Part shown: positions 36,699 to 50,797 of the stretch, in pieces
Numbering within the stretch: position 1 is the stretch's first letter
Layout: the number at the start of each line of letters is the position of its first letter
NCBI RefSeq assembly: GCF_035594125.1
Contig: NC_087151.1
Coordinates: forward strand, 22,110,069-22,174,068
Direction: 5' to 3'
Origin: Scylla paramamosain
Taxonomy: Eukaryota > Arthropoda > Malacostraca > Decapoda > Portunidae
DNA length: 64,000 nt
Translations under genes and position numbers: made by a program
The notes under the pieces: generated by a model
Told to the model about the DNA's origin: nothing
Databases searched by the model: none
Seen by the model: only the letters and a program-made list of their open reading frames with translations

Positions 36699-36740
36699 TC
36701 CCTGGGTTTTTTATCCCCCTTCCTAAACCCAATGTTTTCT

Positions 36741-39226
36741 TTCCCTGTATAAAGTGCTATTAACGCGTTTTTCCGTTTTGTTACCCTAAAAACTTAAAAA
36801 CAGTCATAAAACACGTTTCTCGTAATGTTTTATCGTTTCCAAATATAAAGTGTTTTGCAAGAATTTAACCGTTTTTAACATAACAAGCTGAAAAATAAAC
36901 ACCAAAAAAACTTGTTTTTGGTCATGTAATTATGTATTTCCAAAAAGAGTATTTTTCATGCGTTTCAGCGTTTTGGTATGTAAGTAAAAAAAAAATAAAT
37001 AAAATACAATAAAATAAAATAAAAGATATGTTTCTTGTAATATTGCTTTGTATCCCAATGTAGGATGCTTTCCATGCTTTTTATCATTTTGGGACCTAAG
37101 ACGCTCAAAAACACTCAAAAACACGTTTCTTGTAACATCATTTTGTATCCCCATATAAGGGGCTTTGCATGCATTTTGGCATTTTGGTATATAACATTCT
37201 AACGATTAAAATACACCTTTTTTTGGTAATGATCTGTTTGCACATATAAAGTGCAATTCATGCGTTTCATTATTTTAGAACCTAAGATCAAAAACTCTCA
37301 TAATACATGTTTCACGTAATGTCTTTTCGTTTCCCCATATAGAGTTCCTTGCATGCAATTTGTTATTTTTTCTACGTAACAAGCTGAAAAACACGTAAAA
37401 TAATGGTAATGTGTTCTCCATAAATGTTTTTTTTTCCATGCGTTTTTGTACATAAGTAGCTCAAAAACACTAAAAAAGAGAATTTTTTTTAGTCATGTTT
37501 TGTTTTCTAATATGAGGTGCTTTCCATGTTTTTCCTGGTTTTTGTGGCTAGCACGCCTATAAAGGGTGAAAATAGACAATTTTAGATATATAGTTCCCTT
37601 TACCCATATAAGGTGCTTTGCGTCCATTACATTCTTGTACACTATTCCATTACATTATATTTTTGTACGTAATAATGTGAAATACACTCAAAATACAGAT
37701 TTTTAGTGATATTTTCCTGTTTCTCCATATAGAGTGTTATTTGTGCGTATTAGCGTTTTGATACCTAACAAGCTCAAAAAGCTTTCATAATACACGTTTC
37801 TCGTAATGTTCTTTCCTTTCTCCATATAGGGTATTTTCCATGCGTTTTGGCGTTTTTGTACGTAACAAGCTGAAAAACACTCAAAATTCACGTAATTGGT
37901 AAAGTTATTGTGTTTCTCTGTAAAAGGTGTTTTCCCTGCTTTTTAGCGTTTTAGTAAGTACCTCAAAAACACTTTAAAAAACACGTTTTTGCTTACGTTG
38001 TTTTGTTTTTTTATGTAGGCTAATTCCCATGTTTTTTTTTTTTTAGCGTCTTGGTGCCTAACACGCTCAAAAACACTCAAAAGACACGTTTCTGAAAATG
38101 TCGTTTCCTTTCCCCGTCGAGGGTGCTATACATGCATTTTGGTGGTTTGGTATCTAATAATGTGAAATATTCTCAAAAAACACATTTGTGGTAAAGTTGT
38201 TCTATTTCTCCATATAGAGTCCTATTAACGCATTTTAACATTTTGGTACCTTAGAAACACTCATAATACATGATTCTTGTAATGTCATTTCATTTTCCCA
38301 TATAGGGTATTTTGCATGCAGTTGGGTGTTTTTCAATGTAAGAAGCCCAAAAACACTCAAAATACTTGTTTTCGGTAATGTTATTCTGTTTAATCATGAA
38401 TGGTGTTTTACATACGTTTTAGCGTTTATGTACGCAAGAAGTTCAAAAACAAACTAAAATAAAAATTGGCACGTTTTTCTTATAGTTTTGTATTCCCATA
38501 GAGGGTGATTTCCATGCTTTTTCTTTTCATTATTAGCATTTTGGTGCTTAACAAGCTACAAAACATTCAAAAGACACGTTTCAGGTAATGTCGTTTTGGT
38601 ACCTAAAAGCACAAAAACTCTCATTATACACTTTTCTCTTACAATTTTTTTTGTTTTCTTATAGAATACTTTCCATGGATTTTTGCATTTTTTCTACGTA
38701 ACAAGCTCAAAACAAACAAAATACACGTTTATTGTAAAGTTATGGTGTTTTTTTATTCTAAAAAGGGTGTTTTACTTGAGTTTTAGGGTTTTAGTATGTA
38801 AGAAGCTGAAAAAACTCAAAAGACACGTTTTTGGTGATTTTTTTTTCTATATAGGGTGTTTTCCATGTTTTTTAGCATTTTGCTGCCTAACACGATGAAA
38901 AAAAAACTCAAAAAAGACATTTCTATAAATCTTGCTTCCATTCCCCATAAAGGGTGTTGTGCATGCAAATATTTTGGCATTTAGTACTTAACAATGTGAG
39001 ACAGTCAATTTTTTTTTTCTTTTTTTTTTGTAGTGTTCTTGTGTTTCTACATATAGATTGCTTTTCATGCCTTTTACCGCTTTGGTACATAAGAAGCTGA
39101 AAAACTCTCATAATGCACGTTTTTTTGTAATGCCTTATTGTTTCCCCATATAAGGATCGTTGCCTGCATTTTCGGTGTTTTTCTAAAAACCTCAAAACAC
39201 TCAAAATACTTTTTTTTTCTTTTCCA
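36741..39226 (-). repeat. Satellite array, minus orientation, right of the axis
   Basis: Satellite on the minus strand. The first about 775 bp (36741-37514) has no counterpart left of the axis; the rest mirrors 33769-35456. Oligo-T runs sit at the same monomer position as the left-arm oligo-A runs (38034). No gene is seen. Confidence 0.88.
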
Positions 39227-42200
39227 TATAGGAGGGATACCGGCCAAGGGAAACAAAAAAAAAACAATAAAAAATGCCCACTGAAATGCCAGTCTCATAA
39301 AAGGGTCAAGGCAGTAGTCAAAAATTGATGGATAAGTGTCTTGAAACCTCCCTCTTGAAGGAATTCAAGTTATAGGAAGGTAAAAATACAGAAACAGGCA
39401 TGGAGTTCCAGAGTTTACCAGAGAAAGGAATGAATGATTGAGAATACCGGTTAACTCTTGCATTAGAGAGGTGGACGGCAATAGGGGTGAGAGAAAGAAG
39501 AAAGTCTTGTGCAGCGAGGCCGTGGGAGGATGGGAGGCATGCAGTTAGCAAGATTAGAAGAGCAGTTAGCATGAAAATAGTGGTAGAAGATAGCTAGAGA
39601 TGCAACATTGCGGCGGTGAGAGAGAGGCTGAAGACAGTCATTTAAAGGAGAGGAGTTGATGAGACAAAATGCTGTTGATTCCACCCTGTCTAAAAAGAGC
39701 AGTAAGAGTGGAACCCCCCAAGACATGTGAAGCATACTCCATACATGGACGGATAAGAGTTACCAGCTGGGGGGAGGGTGAGAAAAACTTACAGAGACGT
39801 CTCAGAACACTTACCTCCATACAAGCTGTTTTAGATAGAGATGAAATATGAAGTTTCCAGTTCAGATTATAAGTAAAGGACAGACCGAGGATGTTCAATG
39901 TAGAAGAGGGGGACAGTTGAGTGTCATTGAAGATGAAGGGATAGTTGTCAGGAAGGTTGTGTCGAGTTGATAGATGAAGGAGTTGAATTTTTGAGGCATT
40001 GAACAATACCAAGTTTGCTCTGCCCCAATCAGAAATTTTAGAAAGATCAGAAATCAAGCATTCTGTGGCTTCCGTGCGTGAAATGTTTACCTCCTTAAGG
40101 GTTAGACGTCTATGAAAAGACGTGGAAAAGTGCAGGGTGGTATCATCAGCGTAGGAGTGGATAGGACAAGAAGTTTGGTTTAGAAGATCATTAATGAATA
40201 ATAAGAAGAGAGTGGGTGACAGGACAGAACCCTGAGGAACACCACTGTTAATAGATTTAGGAGAAGAACAGTGACCGTCTACCACAGCAGCAATAGAACG
40301 GTCAGAAAGGAAACTTAAGATGAAGTTACAGACAGAAGGATAGAAGCCGTAGGAGGGTAGTTTGGAAATCAAAGCTTTGTGCCAGACTCTATCAAAAAGC
40401 TTTTGATATGTCCAAGGCAACAACAAAAGTTTCACCAAAATATCTAAAAGAGACTCAGTAAGGAAAGCCAAAAGATCACCAGTAGAGCGGCCTTGACGGA
40501 AACCATACTGGTGATTAGATGGAAGTTTGTGAAGTGATAGATGTTTAAGAATCTTTCTGTTGAGGATAGATTTAAAATCTTTAGATAGGCAGGAAATTAA
40601 AGCAATAGGACGGTAGTTTGAGGGATTAGAACTGTCACCCTTTTTGGGAACAGGTTGACTGTAGGCAAACTTCCAGCAAGAAGGAAAGATAGATTTTGAC
40701 AGACAGAGCTGAAAGAGTTTGACTAGGCAAAGTGCAAGCACGGAGGCACAGTTTCGGAGAACAATAGGAGGGACCCCATCAGGTCCATAAGCCTTCCGAA
40801 GGTTTAGGCCAGCAATGGCATGGAAAACATCATTCCGAAGAATTTTAATAGGTAGCATGAAGTAGTCAGAGGGTGGAGGAAAGGGAGGAACAAGCCCTGA
40901 ATCGTCCAAGGTAGAGTTTTTAGCAAATGTTTGAGCGATGAGTTCAGCTTTAGAAATAGATGTGATAGCAGTGGTGCCATCTAGTGTAAATAAAGGAGGG
41001 AAAGAAGAAGAAGCAAAGTTATTGGAAATATTTTTGGCTAGATGCCAGAAGTTACGAGAGGAGTTAGATCTTCTGATGGAAGGCTTAAGTACCTTTTGTG
41101 GGCCACCTCTCTACCATGTATAGCACGAAAACAAGGTTAAACCAAGGTTTGGAAGGTTTAGGTCAAGAAAAAGAGTGAGGAATGTACGCCTCCATGCCAG
41201 ACACTATCACCCCTGTTATGTGCTCAGCACACAAAGACGGGTCTCTGACACGGAAACAGTAGTCATTCCAAGGAAAGTCAGAAAAATACCTCCTCAGGTC
41301 CCTCCAACTAGCAGAGGCAAAACGCTAGAGGCACCTTAACTTAATGGGATCCTGATAGGGATTGGAGCGATAGGACAAGATACAGATATGAGATTGTGAT
41401 CGGAGGAGCCCAACGGAGAAGAAAGGGTGACAGCATAAGCAGAAGGATTAGAGGTCTGGAAAAGGTCAAGAATGTTGGGCGTATCTCCAAGAGGGTCAGG
41501 AATACGAGTAGGGTATTGCTCCAATTGCTCTAGGTCAAGGAGTATAGCAAAGTTGAAAGCTAGTTCACCAGGATGGTCAGTGAAGAGAGAGGAAAGCCAA
41601 AGCTGGTGGTGAACATTAAAGTCTCCAAGAATGGAGATCTCTGCAAAAGGGAAGAGAGTCAGAATGTGCTCCACTTTGGAAGTTAAATAGTCAAAATTTT
41701 TTTATAGTTAGAGGAGTTAGGTGAGAGGTATACAGCACTGATAAATTTAGTTTGAGAGTGACTCTGTACTCGTAGCCAGATGGTGGAAAACTCAGAAGAT
41801 TCAAGAGTGTGGGCACGAGAGTAGGTTAAGTCCCTGTGCACATAAACACCGCATCCAGCTTTGGATCGAAAATGAGGATAGAGAAAGTAGGAGGGAATAG
41901 AAAAGGGGCTACTGTTAGTTGCCTAAGACACCTGAGTTTCAGTGAGAAGAAGATGAGGTTTAGAAGAGGAGAGGTGGTGTTCTACAGACTGAAAATTAGA
42001 TATTAGACCGCGAATGTTGCAGAAGTTAATTAAAAAAAAGTTGATGGGGGTGTCAAGACACTTAGGGTCGTCGACAGAAAGGCAGCCCGACCTAGGGACA
42101 TTTATGGTCCCCTCCCCAGATGAGGACTCCGAGGATGGTGTAAGAGTCGCCATGATGATTTTAAAATTTTTGAGAAGGGTGTGTTTGTTATTAGGTGCTT

Positions 42201-42396
42201 GTAGTTTTGTGTGGAGGAAGAGAGTTGTCTTTAGAGGGCAGGCTGTGACTGCCCCCTTGTGTTGTGAGACACAAATGGAAACGTTCAGTGAGGTCACTGC
42301 TGGGTTTAATGATAAGTTCACAGCACCCTCTGAACTGTGCTTTAGACCTCACTGGGAGTAATTATCGTTTCGGCAGGTGCCTACTGCCTCCTCCTT
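39227..42396 (-). mobile_element. LINE copy 5, near full length; mirror partner of copy 4
   Basis: About 3.2-kb minus-strand element: 5' end at 42396 (GGAGGAGGCAGTAGGC on the minus strand), 3' end near 39227. The leader is about 0.25 kb, and the likely start of the single ORF is at about 42153 (MATLTPSSE). Endonuclease parts lie at 42153-41923 and 41674-41336, RT at 40909-39638, C-terminal part at 39735-39318. It is the best copy for reconstructing element structure because it keeps the ORF start lost in copy 4. Frameshifts near 41925, 41680, 41330 and 39640 break it. Confidence 0.92.
39638..40909 (-). pseudogene. LINE copy 5 reverse transcriptase, 423-codon open frame
   Basis: Longest LINE frame in the window. 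Blocks: YGPDGVPPIVLRN (41-53), NYRPIALISCLSK (98-110), YGFRQGRSTGD (135-145), SGVPQGSVLSPTLF (222-235), YADD (253-256; bases 40142-40153) and the downstream LGLSFTYNLNWKLH. Despite its length it is not a working enzyme: an 11-nt-class deletion near 40450 and an added T near 40395 leave about 17 residues around motif A out of frame, so the catalytic Asp of the LDISKAFD type is lost. Copy 4 has the same lesion pair. Confidence 0.87.
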
Positions 42397-45300
42397 TATT
42401 TTTGGTAATGTTTTTCTGTTTCTCCTTAAAGGGTGTTTTGCATGCGTTTCAGCTTTTAGCTATGTAAGTAGCTAAAAAAAAAAACACTAAAAAGAAAACT
42501 TTTTGGTAAAGTTGTTTTGTTTTCTCATATAAGGTGTTTCCATGCTTTTTAGGGTTATGGTGACTACCACGTACTCATAAATATTTAAAAGACATTTTTT
42601 TCTTACTTTAAAGTCGTTTCGTTTCTCCATATAGTGTGCTTTAAGTATATGCTGGCGGTTTGGTACCTAATAATGTGAAATACACTCAAAACACATATTT
42701 TTCGTAATTTTGTTCTCTTTCTCCATATTGAGTGCTATTCATGCTGTTTCAAGTTTTAATACCAAGAAGATCAAAAACACTCATAACAAACGTTTCTCAT
42801 AGTGTCCTTTTGTTTCCCTATGTAAGGTAATTTACATGCATTTTTGCATTTTTTGTCCATAACAAGGTTAAAAACACTCAACTTCTTTTTGTTAATGTTA
42901 TTGTTTTTTTTAATAAAATATTTTTTTGCATTTTAGGCAAATGCAAAAAGTAAAAAAAAATTGTAAGTAAAAATGCAAAAAAATTTTGGATTTTTACTTA
43001 GAAAAATGCATTTTGCATTTTTCTATGTAAAAAGTAAAAAAAAAAAAACTCGAAGAAATACATGTTTTTTGTAATGTTATTTTCATTCATAGAGATTTTT
43101 TTACATGAGCTTTAACGTTTTGACATCTAACGTTATGGCATCTAAAAATGTGAAATACACTTGGTATATTCTTATTTTGTAATATTGTTCTTTTCACCAG
43201 AGCGCTATTCATGCGTTTTCGAGTTTTGGTACCTAAGAAACTCAAAAACTTTCATAATACATGTTTCTCATAATGTCTTTTCGTTTCCCCATATAACAAC
43301 CTTAAAAAGCTAAAAATATTTGTTTTTTTGGTAATGTAATTCTCCTTAGCCATGCCTTTCAGCGTTTTGGTATGTAACAAGTTAAAAAAATTGTCCGAAG
43401 ACACACTTAATGTTTTGTATTTGTGTTTTCCATGATTTTTAGCGTTTTTTTGGTACCTAACACTAAAAAAAAAAAAAACACTGAAAAGACACGTTTCTGG
43501 TAATGTCTCTTGGTTTCTCCATATAGGGGGCATTTAATGCTTTTTGCGTTTTGGTATCATTGTGAAAAACTCTGAAAAAAAAAACACGTTTTTGGAAATG
43601 TCCTTTTTCTCCAAAATGGAGTGCTAATCGTGCGTTTTAACATTTTGATACCTAAGAAGCTTAAAACTCTCATAATAAAAGTTTCTTGTAATGACTTTTC
43701 GTTATTCCGTTTAGTGTATTTTACATGCATTTTGGCTTTTTTACGTAATAAGCTAAAAAAAAAACCCTCAAAATACACTTTTTTAGTAAAGTTATTGTGT
43801 TTCCCCCATAAAGGGTGTTTTGCATAAGTATTAGCTCATTATGCACCTCAAAAAACAATCAAAAGACACGTTTTCGGTAAAGTTGTTTTCCTTTCCCTTA
43901 TAAGGTGTTTTCTATGCTTTTTAGCGTTTTAGTGCCTAGCACGCTCATAACCACTTAAAAGAAACGTTTCTGGATATCTTGTTTCCTTTCCCCATATAAG
44001 GAGCTATTTATGCATTTTCGCATTTTGGTACCTATCAATGTTAAAAACACTTAAATATGCACGTTTTTGGTAATATTGTTTTGTTTCAACATATGGAATG
44101 CCCTTCATCCGTTTTAGCGCTTTGATACGTAAAATATAGTGCTTTTCATATTTAGATATCAAAGAAAAAAAAATATAATACATGTTTCTCGTAATGCCAT
44201 TTCGTTTCCTTATAAAGGATACTTTGAACGCATTTTGGCATTTTTCTACGTAACAAACTCAAAAACTCAGATTATTAATATTTTTGTAATAGTTTGTTTT
44301 TCCTTATAAAGGGTGCTTTACAAATGTCTTAGCGTTTTGGCTCAAAAACTACTGACTTTTTTTGGTAATGTTGGTTTGTTTTCCCATATAGTTTTCTTTC
44401 CATAGTTTTTAGCGTTATGGTTCGTAGCACGGTCATAAATACTCAAAAGACATGTTTTTTTTTTCCAAATCTCGTTGCCTTTCCCCATATAGTTTCGTTT
44501 TGCGTGCATTTTGGCGTTTTCGTACATAAGAATGAGAAACACGCTCAAAATATACGTTTTTGGTAATGTTCTCTTTCTCCTTATAGAGTGCTATTCGTGC
44601 ATTTTAGCGTTTTTGGTGCCTAAGAAGCTCAAAACACTCAAAATACACTGTTCTCGTAATGTCCTTTCCTTTATATTTTGGTGTTTTTGTACGTAAGTAG
44701 TTAAAAACGCACAAAATATTTGTTTTTAGTTAGGTTGTTTTCTGATTCCATATATGGTGCTTTCCATGCTGTTTAGCGTTTTGGTGCGTAATATCCAGGA
44801 AAACACTCAACAGATACGTTTCTTGTAATGTCTTTTCTTTTCCCCATGTAAGGGGATGCATTTCTACATACATTTCTGCATACATTTCTGCGTTTTGGTA
44901 CCTAACAATGTAAAAAACAATAAAAATACACGTTTTTCGTAATGTTTTTGTAATGCTTTTCTCCATATAGAGTACTATTAACAGTTTTCGCGTTTTTTTA
45001 CCTATAATAATAATAATAATAATAATAATTATTATAATAATAATAATGCATAATTCTGATAACATCTTTTCATTGCCCTATATGCAGTAGTTTGCATGCT
45101 TTTTGATATTTCTCTACGTAACAAGCTGAAAAACACTCAAAATACACGATTGTGGTAAATTTATTCTATTATTGCACATAAGAGATATTTTTATGCGTTT
45201 CCTACGAAAGTAGATAAAAAAATATTAAAAGAATCGTTTTTGGTTATGATATTTTGCTTTCCCATATAGGGTGTTTTCCATGTTTTTATCATTTTGGTGC

Positions 45301-47200
45301 CTGGCACGCTCATAAACATTCAAAAGACACGTTTGTGGAAATTTCTTTTCCTTTTCTTATATAAAGTGTTTTACATGCATTTTGGCGTTTTGATACCTAA
45401 CAATGTGAAATGCCCTCAAAATACTCTTTTTTGTAGCGTTGTTCTTTTTTCCCCATATAAAGTCCTACTCATGCGTTTTAGCATTTTGTTACCTAAAAAG
45501 CCCAAAAATTCATAATACACGTTTCTCGTAATGTCTTTTCGTTTCCCCATGTAGAGTATTTTGAATGCATTATGGCTTTTTCTACGTAACAAGCTAAAAA
45601 AACACAAAAGATATTGATTTTTAGTAATGTTATTCTGTTTCGCCATAAAAGGTTGTTTTCCATCCGTTTTAGCGTTCTGGTACGTAAGTACCTCAAAAGA
45701 CTGAAAAAAGTCGTTATTTGTAATGTTGTTTTCTTTTCCCATAGAGGTTCCTTTCCATGCTTTTTATCGATATGGTGCTTAGCACACTCGTCAAAGCTAT
45801 ATTTTTTTGAAATCTCGTTTCCTTTCTTCAGTTAATGTGCTTTGTATGCATTTTGGTTGTTTGATACCTAAAGATGTGATATACATTTAAAATACACGTT
45901 TTAGTTAATGTTCTGTTTCTCCATATAGAGTGTCATGTGCTCTCGAGTTTTGGTATCTTAAAAAAAAAACACTAATAATAAACGGTTCTCATAATGTCCT
46001 TTCGTTTCCCCATACGAGTATAAGATACTTTCTAGATATTTTTCGCGTTTTTTGTACGTAACATGAGGAAAAACACTCAAAATACTTTTTTATTGTGTTT
46101 TCCCATAAGGGATGTTATCTCTGCGTTTTATCGTTTTGGTACATAAATAGTTCAAAACACTCAAAAGATATAATTTTAGTAATCTTGTTTTCTTTTTCCA
46201 TATAAAGTGTTTTCCATTTTTTTTTTTTTTTTTAGCGTTTTGCTGCCTAACACGCTCATGAACACTCGAAAGGCACTTTTCTGAAAATGTTGTTTCTTTT
46301 CGCCATATAGAGTGCTTTGCATGCATTTTGGCGTTTTGGTACCTAAATCATGTGAAATACACTAAAATAAAAGTTTTAGTAATATTCAGTTTCTCCATTT
46401 AGAGTGCTATTCATGTTTTATCACGTTTTGTTACATAAGAAGGTAAAAAACACTCATAATAAACGTTTCTCATAATATTCTTTCGTTTCCTCATATAGTG
46501 TACTTTCCATGTATTTTGGCGTTTTTGTACGTAACAAGCTCAAAACATTCAATTTTTTTTTATTTTGGTAATATTATTCTGTTTCTTCTTACAGGGTGTT
46601 TTGCATGCGTTTTAGCGTTTTGGTACGTAAGAAGACGAAAAAGATAAGTTTTTGGTAAAGTTCTTTTCTATTCCCATATTGGGTGCTTTCCATAATTTTT
46701 GTTTTTTTCTTAGAGTTTTGGAGCTTAACATGCACAAAAATACTCAAAATATGTTTCTAGTAATGGCATTTCATTTCTTAATATAATTGACTTTGCAAGC
46801 ATTTTTGCGTTTTTTTTACCTAAAAAAGAAAAACACTTGAAATTCAAGTTTTTTGTTATGTTTTTTTCTCGATATAGGGTGTTACTGATGCGATTTCGCC
46901 TTTTGGTACCTAAGAAGCTCAAAACTCTCATATCTGAAATGTCTCTTATCTGAATGTCTTTTGTTTCTCCATGAAGGGTTATTTGAGTTTTATCGTTTAG
47001 ATACTTAAATAGTTCAAAAACACTCACAAAAAAATAGGTTTTTGTCAATGGTGTTTCGTTTCTCCATATAATCCATATAGATTAACGCCTTTTCGCCTTT
47101 TTGTACCTAAGAATAAAAAAAAAAAAATGCGCATAATTTGCTTCTCTTAATGTCTTTTACTTTCCCATATAGGGTACTTCCTATGGATTTTGGCCTTGTA
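42397..47200 (-). repeat. Satellite array, minus orientation
   Basis: Mirror of 25351-30668 with the short higher-order period. It contains the (AAT)n version of the microsatellite at 45005-45056, the hairpin cluster at about 42925-43035, and an oligo-T run near 46215. No gene is seen. Confidence 0.88.
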
Positions 47201-48785
<1,585 letters not shown>

Positions 48786-50797
48786 CTTTTATGCATTTCA
48801 TCGTTTTTTTTACCTAACGTACAATAATAAGACTCATAATACACGTTTTTTTTTTTCATAAAGTTGTTTTGTTTGTCAGTATAGAGTATTTATTATTCAC
48901 GTATTTTAGAGTTCTGATTCTAACAAAATCGAAAACAGTCATAATACACGGTTGTGATTATATCTTTTGGTATCCCTATATTCTCTACTTTGCATGTTTT
49001 TTGGCCTTTTAGTACTTATAAACTTTAAAAAAATAAATAAATAAAATAAAACAAACGTTTTTTTGTTTCTCCAAAAATTTAAGATTTTGTACCTAATATG
49101 GTGTATCACTTTCATAATACACATTTTTATTAATGATATTCTGTTACTCAACTTTGAGTTTTATTCAAATGTTGTAGTGTTTTAACACCCAAGAACCTCA
49201 AAAACACTCATAAGACACGTCTTTGACAATATCATTTAGTTTCCCAATATTGGCTAATTTGCATGTGTTTTGGCGTACCTAAAAAACTCAAAAGCACACC
49301 TTTTTGGTAATGTTTTTCTGTTCCTCGAGAATGGGTGTTTTGGATGTATATTAGAGTTTTGGTACCTAAAAAGCTCATAAACACTGGAAAGACAATTTTG
49401 ATAACATTGTTTAGTTGTCCATTTTAGGGTGTTTTCCATGCTTTTTAGCGTTTAGGTGCCTAATATGTTTACAAAACAGGCAAATAACACGTATCTGGTA
49501 ATATTGTTACGTTATCTCATATAGGATGCTTTGCATGCATTTGGGGCTTAAATAACTAACTAGCTCAAAACGCTCAAAATATACTTTTTGATAAAGTTGT
49601 TCTGTTTCTCGAAAAAGGGTGTTTAGCATGCGTTTTAGAGTTTTGGTTTGTAAGAATCCGACAACACTTAAAAAAAACGTTTTTGGTAAAGTTGTTTTCT
49701 TTTCCAATATAATGTACTTTTCACGCACTTGGCGTTTTGGTATCTAACAATATAAAAAAAAAAAAAACATTGATTATACATTTTTTTGGTAATGTAGTTC
49801 TGTTTTTTTTCTTTTTTTTGTTTGCATTCATTTTGACGTTTTGATATCTAACATGGTGAAAAATACTGTTCTGTTTCTTAATATAGAGTACTATTCACGT
49901 GTTTTAGCTTTCTGATACATTAGAACATCAAAAACACACGTAACACATGTTTGTGATTATATAATTCATTTTTCCCATATTGATATTTTGCAACTGTTTT
50001 GGTGTTTTGGTACTTAACAAACTGAAAAACACTTAAAACACACATTTTTGGAAATACTTTTTTTTCAGAAATGGTTTTTGTATGCATTTTGGCGATTTGT
50101 GACCTAACATGATGAATAACATTCAAAATACAAGTTTTTAGTAATGATGTTCTCTTCCTCAATTTTGATTAATATTCATATGCTTTAGCGTTTCAACATC
50201 TAAGAGCCTTAAAAAACAATCATATGACACGTTTGAGATAATTTGCATGTGTTTTGGTACCTAATAAACTAAAAAAAAAACACCCAAAACACATGTTTTT
50301 AGTAATGCTGTTCTGTTCCTCCAGACAAGGTGTTTTTTATGTATTTTTAAAGATTTCTTATGTAAGAACCTAAAAAAAAGCTCAAAAGACACAATTTGTT
50401 AAAGTTGTTTAGTTTTCTAAATAGAGTTTTTTCCATACTTTTTAGCATTTTGGTGCCTAATTTGCTAAACAAATAAAATAAAATAAACAAGCAAATGACA
50501 CGTTTCTCGTAATGTCGTTTCATTATCCTTAAACGATGCTTTGAAACCATTTTGGAGATTTGATATCTAACAAGCTCAAAAACTCTCAAGATACACTATT
50601 TTGATGAGGTTAATCTCTATAAAGTGTGTTTTGCATGAGTTTTATAGTTTTGGTATATAAGTAGCTAAAAACACTCAAAAGCCACGTTTTTGATAATGTA
50701 TTCTTTTCCAAAATAGTGTGCTTTGCATGAATTTTGGCGGTTTGGTACCTAACAAGTTCAAGACATTCATAATACAGGATTTTGGTAATGTAGTTAA
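48786..50797 (-). repeat. Satellite array, minus orientation, with piggyBac empty site
   Basis: Mirror of 19574-19888 plus 22908-24240. The single TTAA at 50209-50212 is flanked by the same sequence that borders piggyBac in the left arm (AAGGCTCTTAGATGTTGAAA on the complementary strand). No gene is seen. Confidence 0.88.

Larger units (their letters stand above)
35457..36740. mobile_element. Penelope-like element, two opposed partial copies
   Basis: Minus-strand part (35457-36068): N-terminal and early RT region of a Penelope-like element (SDKGEGVVIMNKADY; LPKTHKPNIPMCPI; SGIGSASHALAKRL), cut off inside RT at 35457. Plus-strand part (36078-36740): the same N-terminal stretch for 149 nt, then a jump to the C-terminal part of the GIY-YIG endonuclease region (NSLVLHIEKCKHLLKWEE; AALITTREVINHRKGLI) and a 3' UTR. 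The two parts meet head to head at 36069-36077. Inverted partial copies at the ends of an insertion are known for Penelope elements. It sits at the axis of the giant palindrome. Non-functional. Confidence 0.88.
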
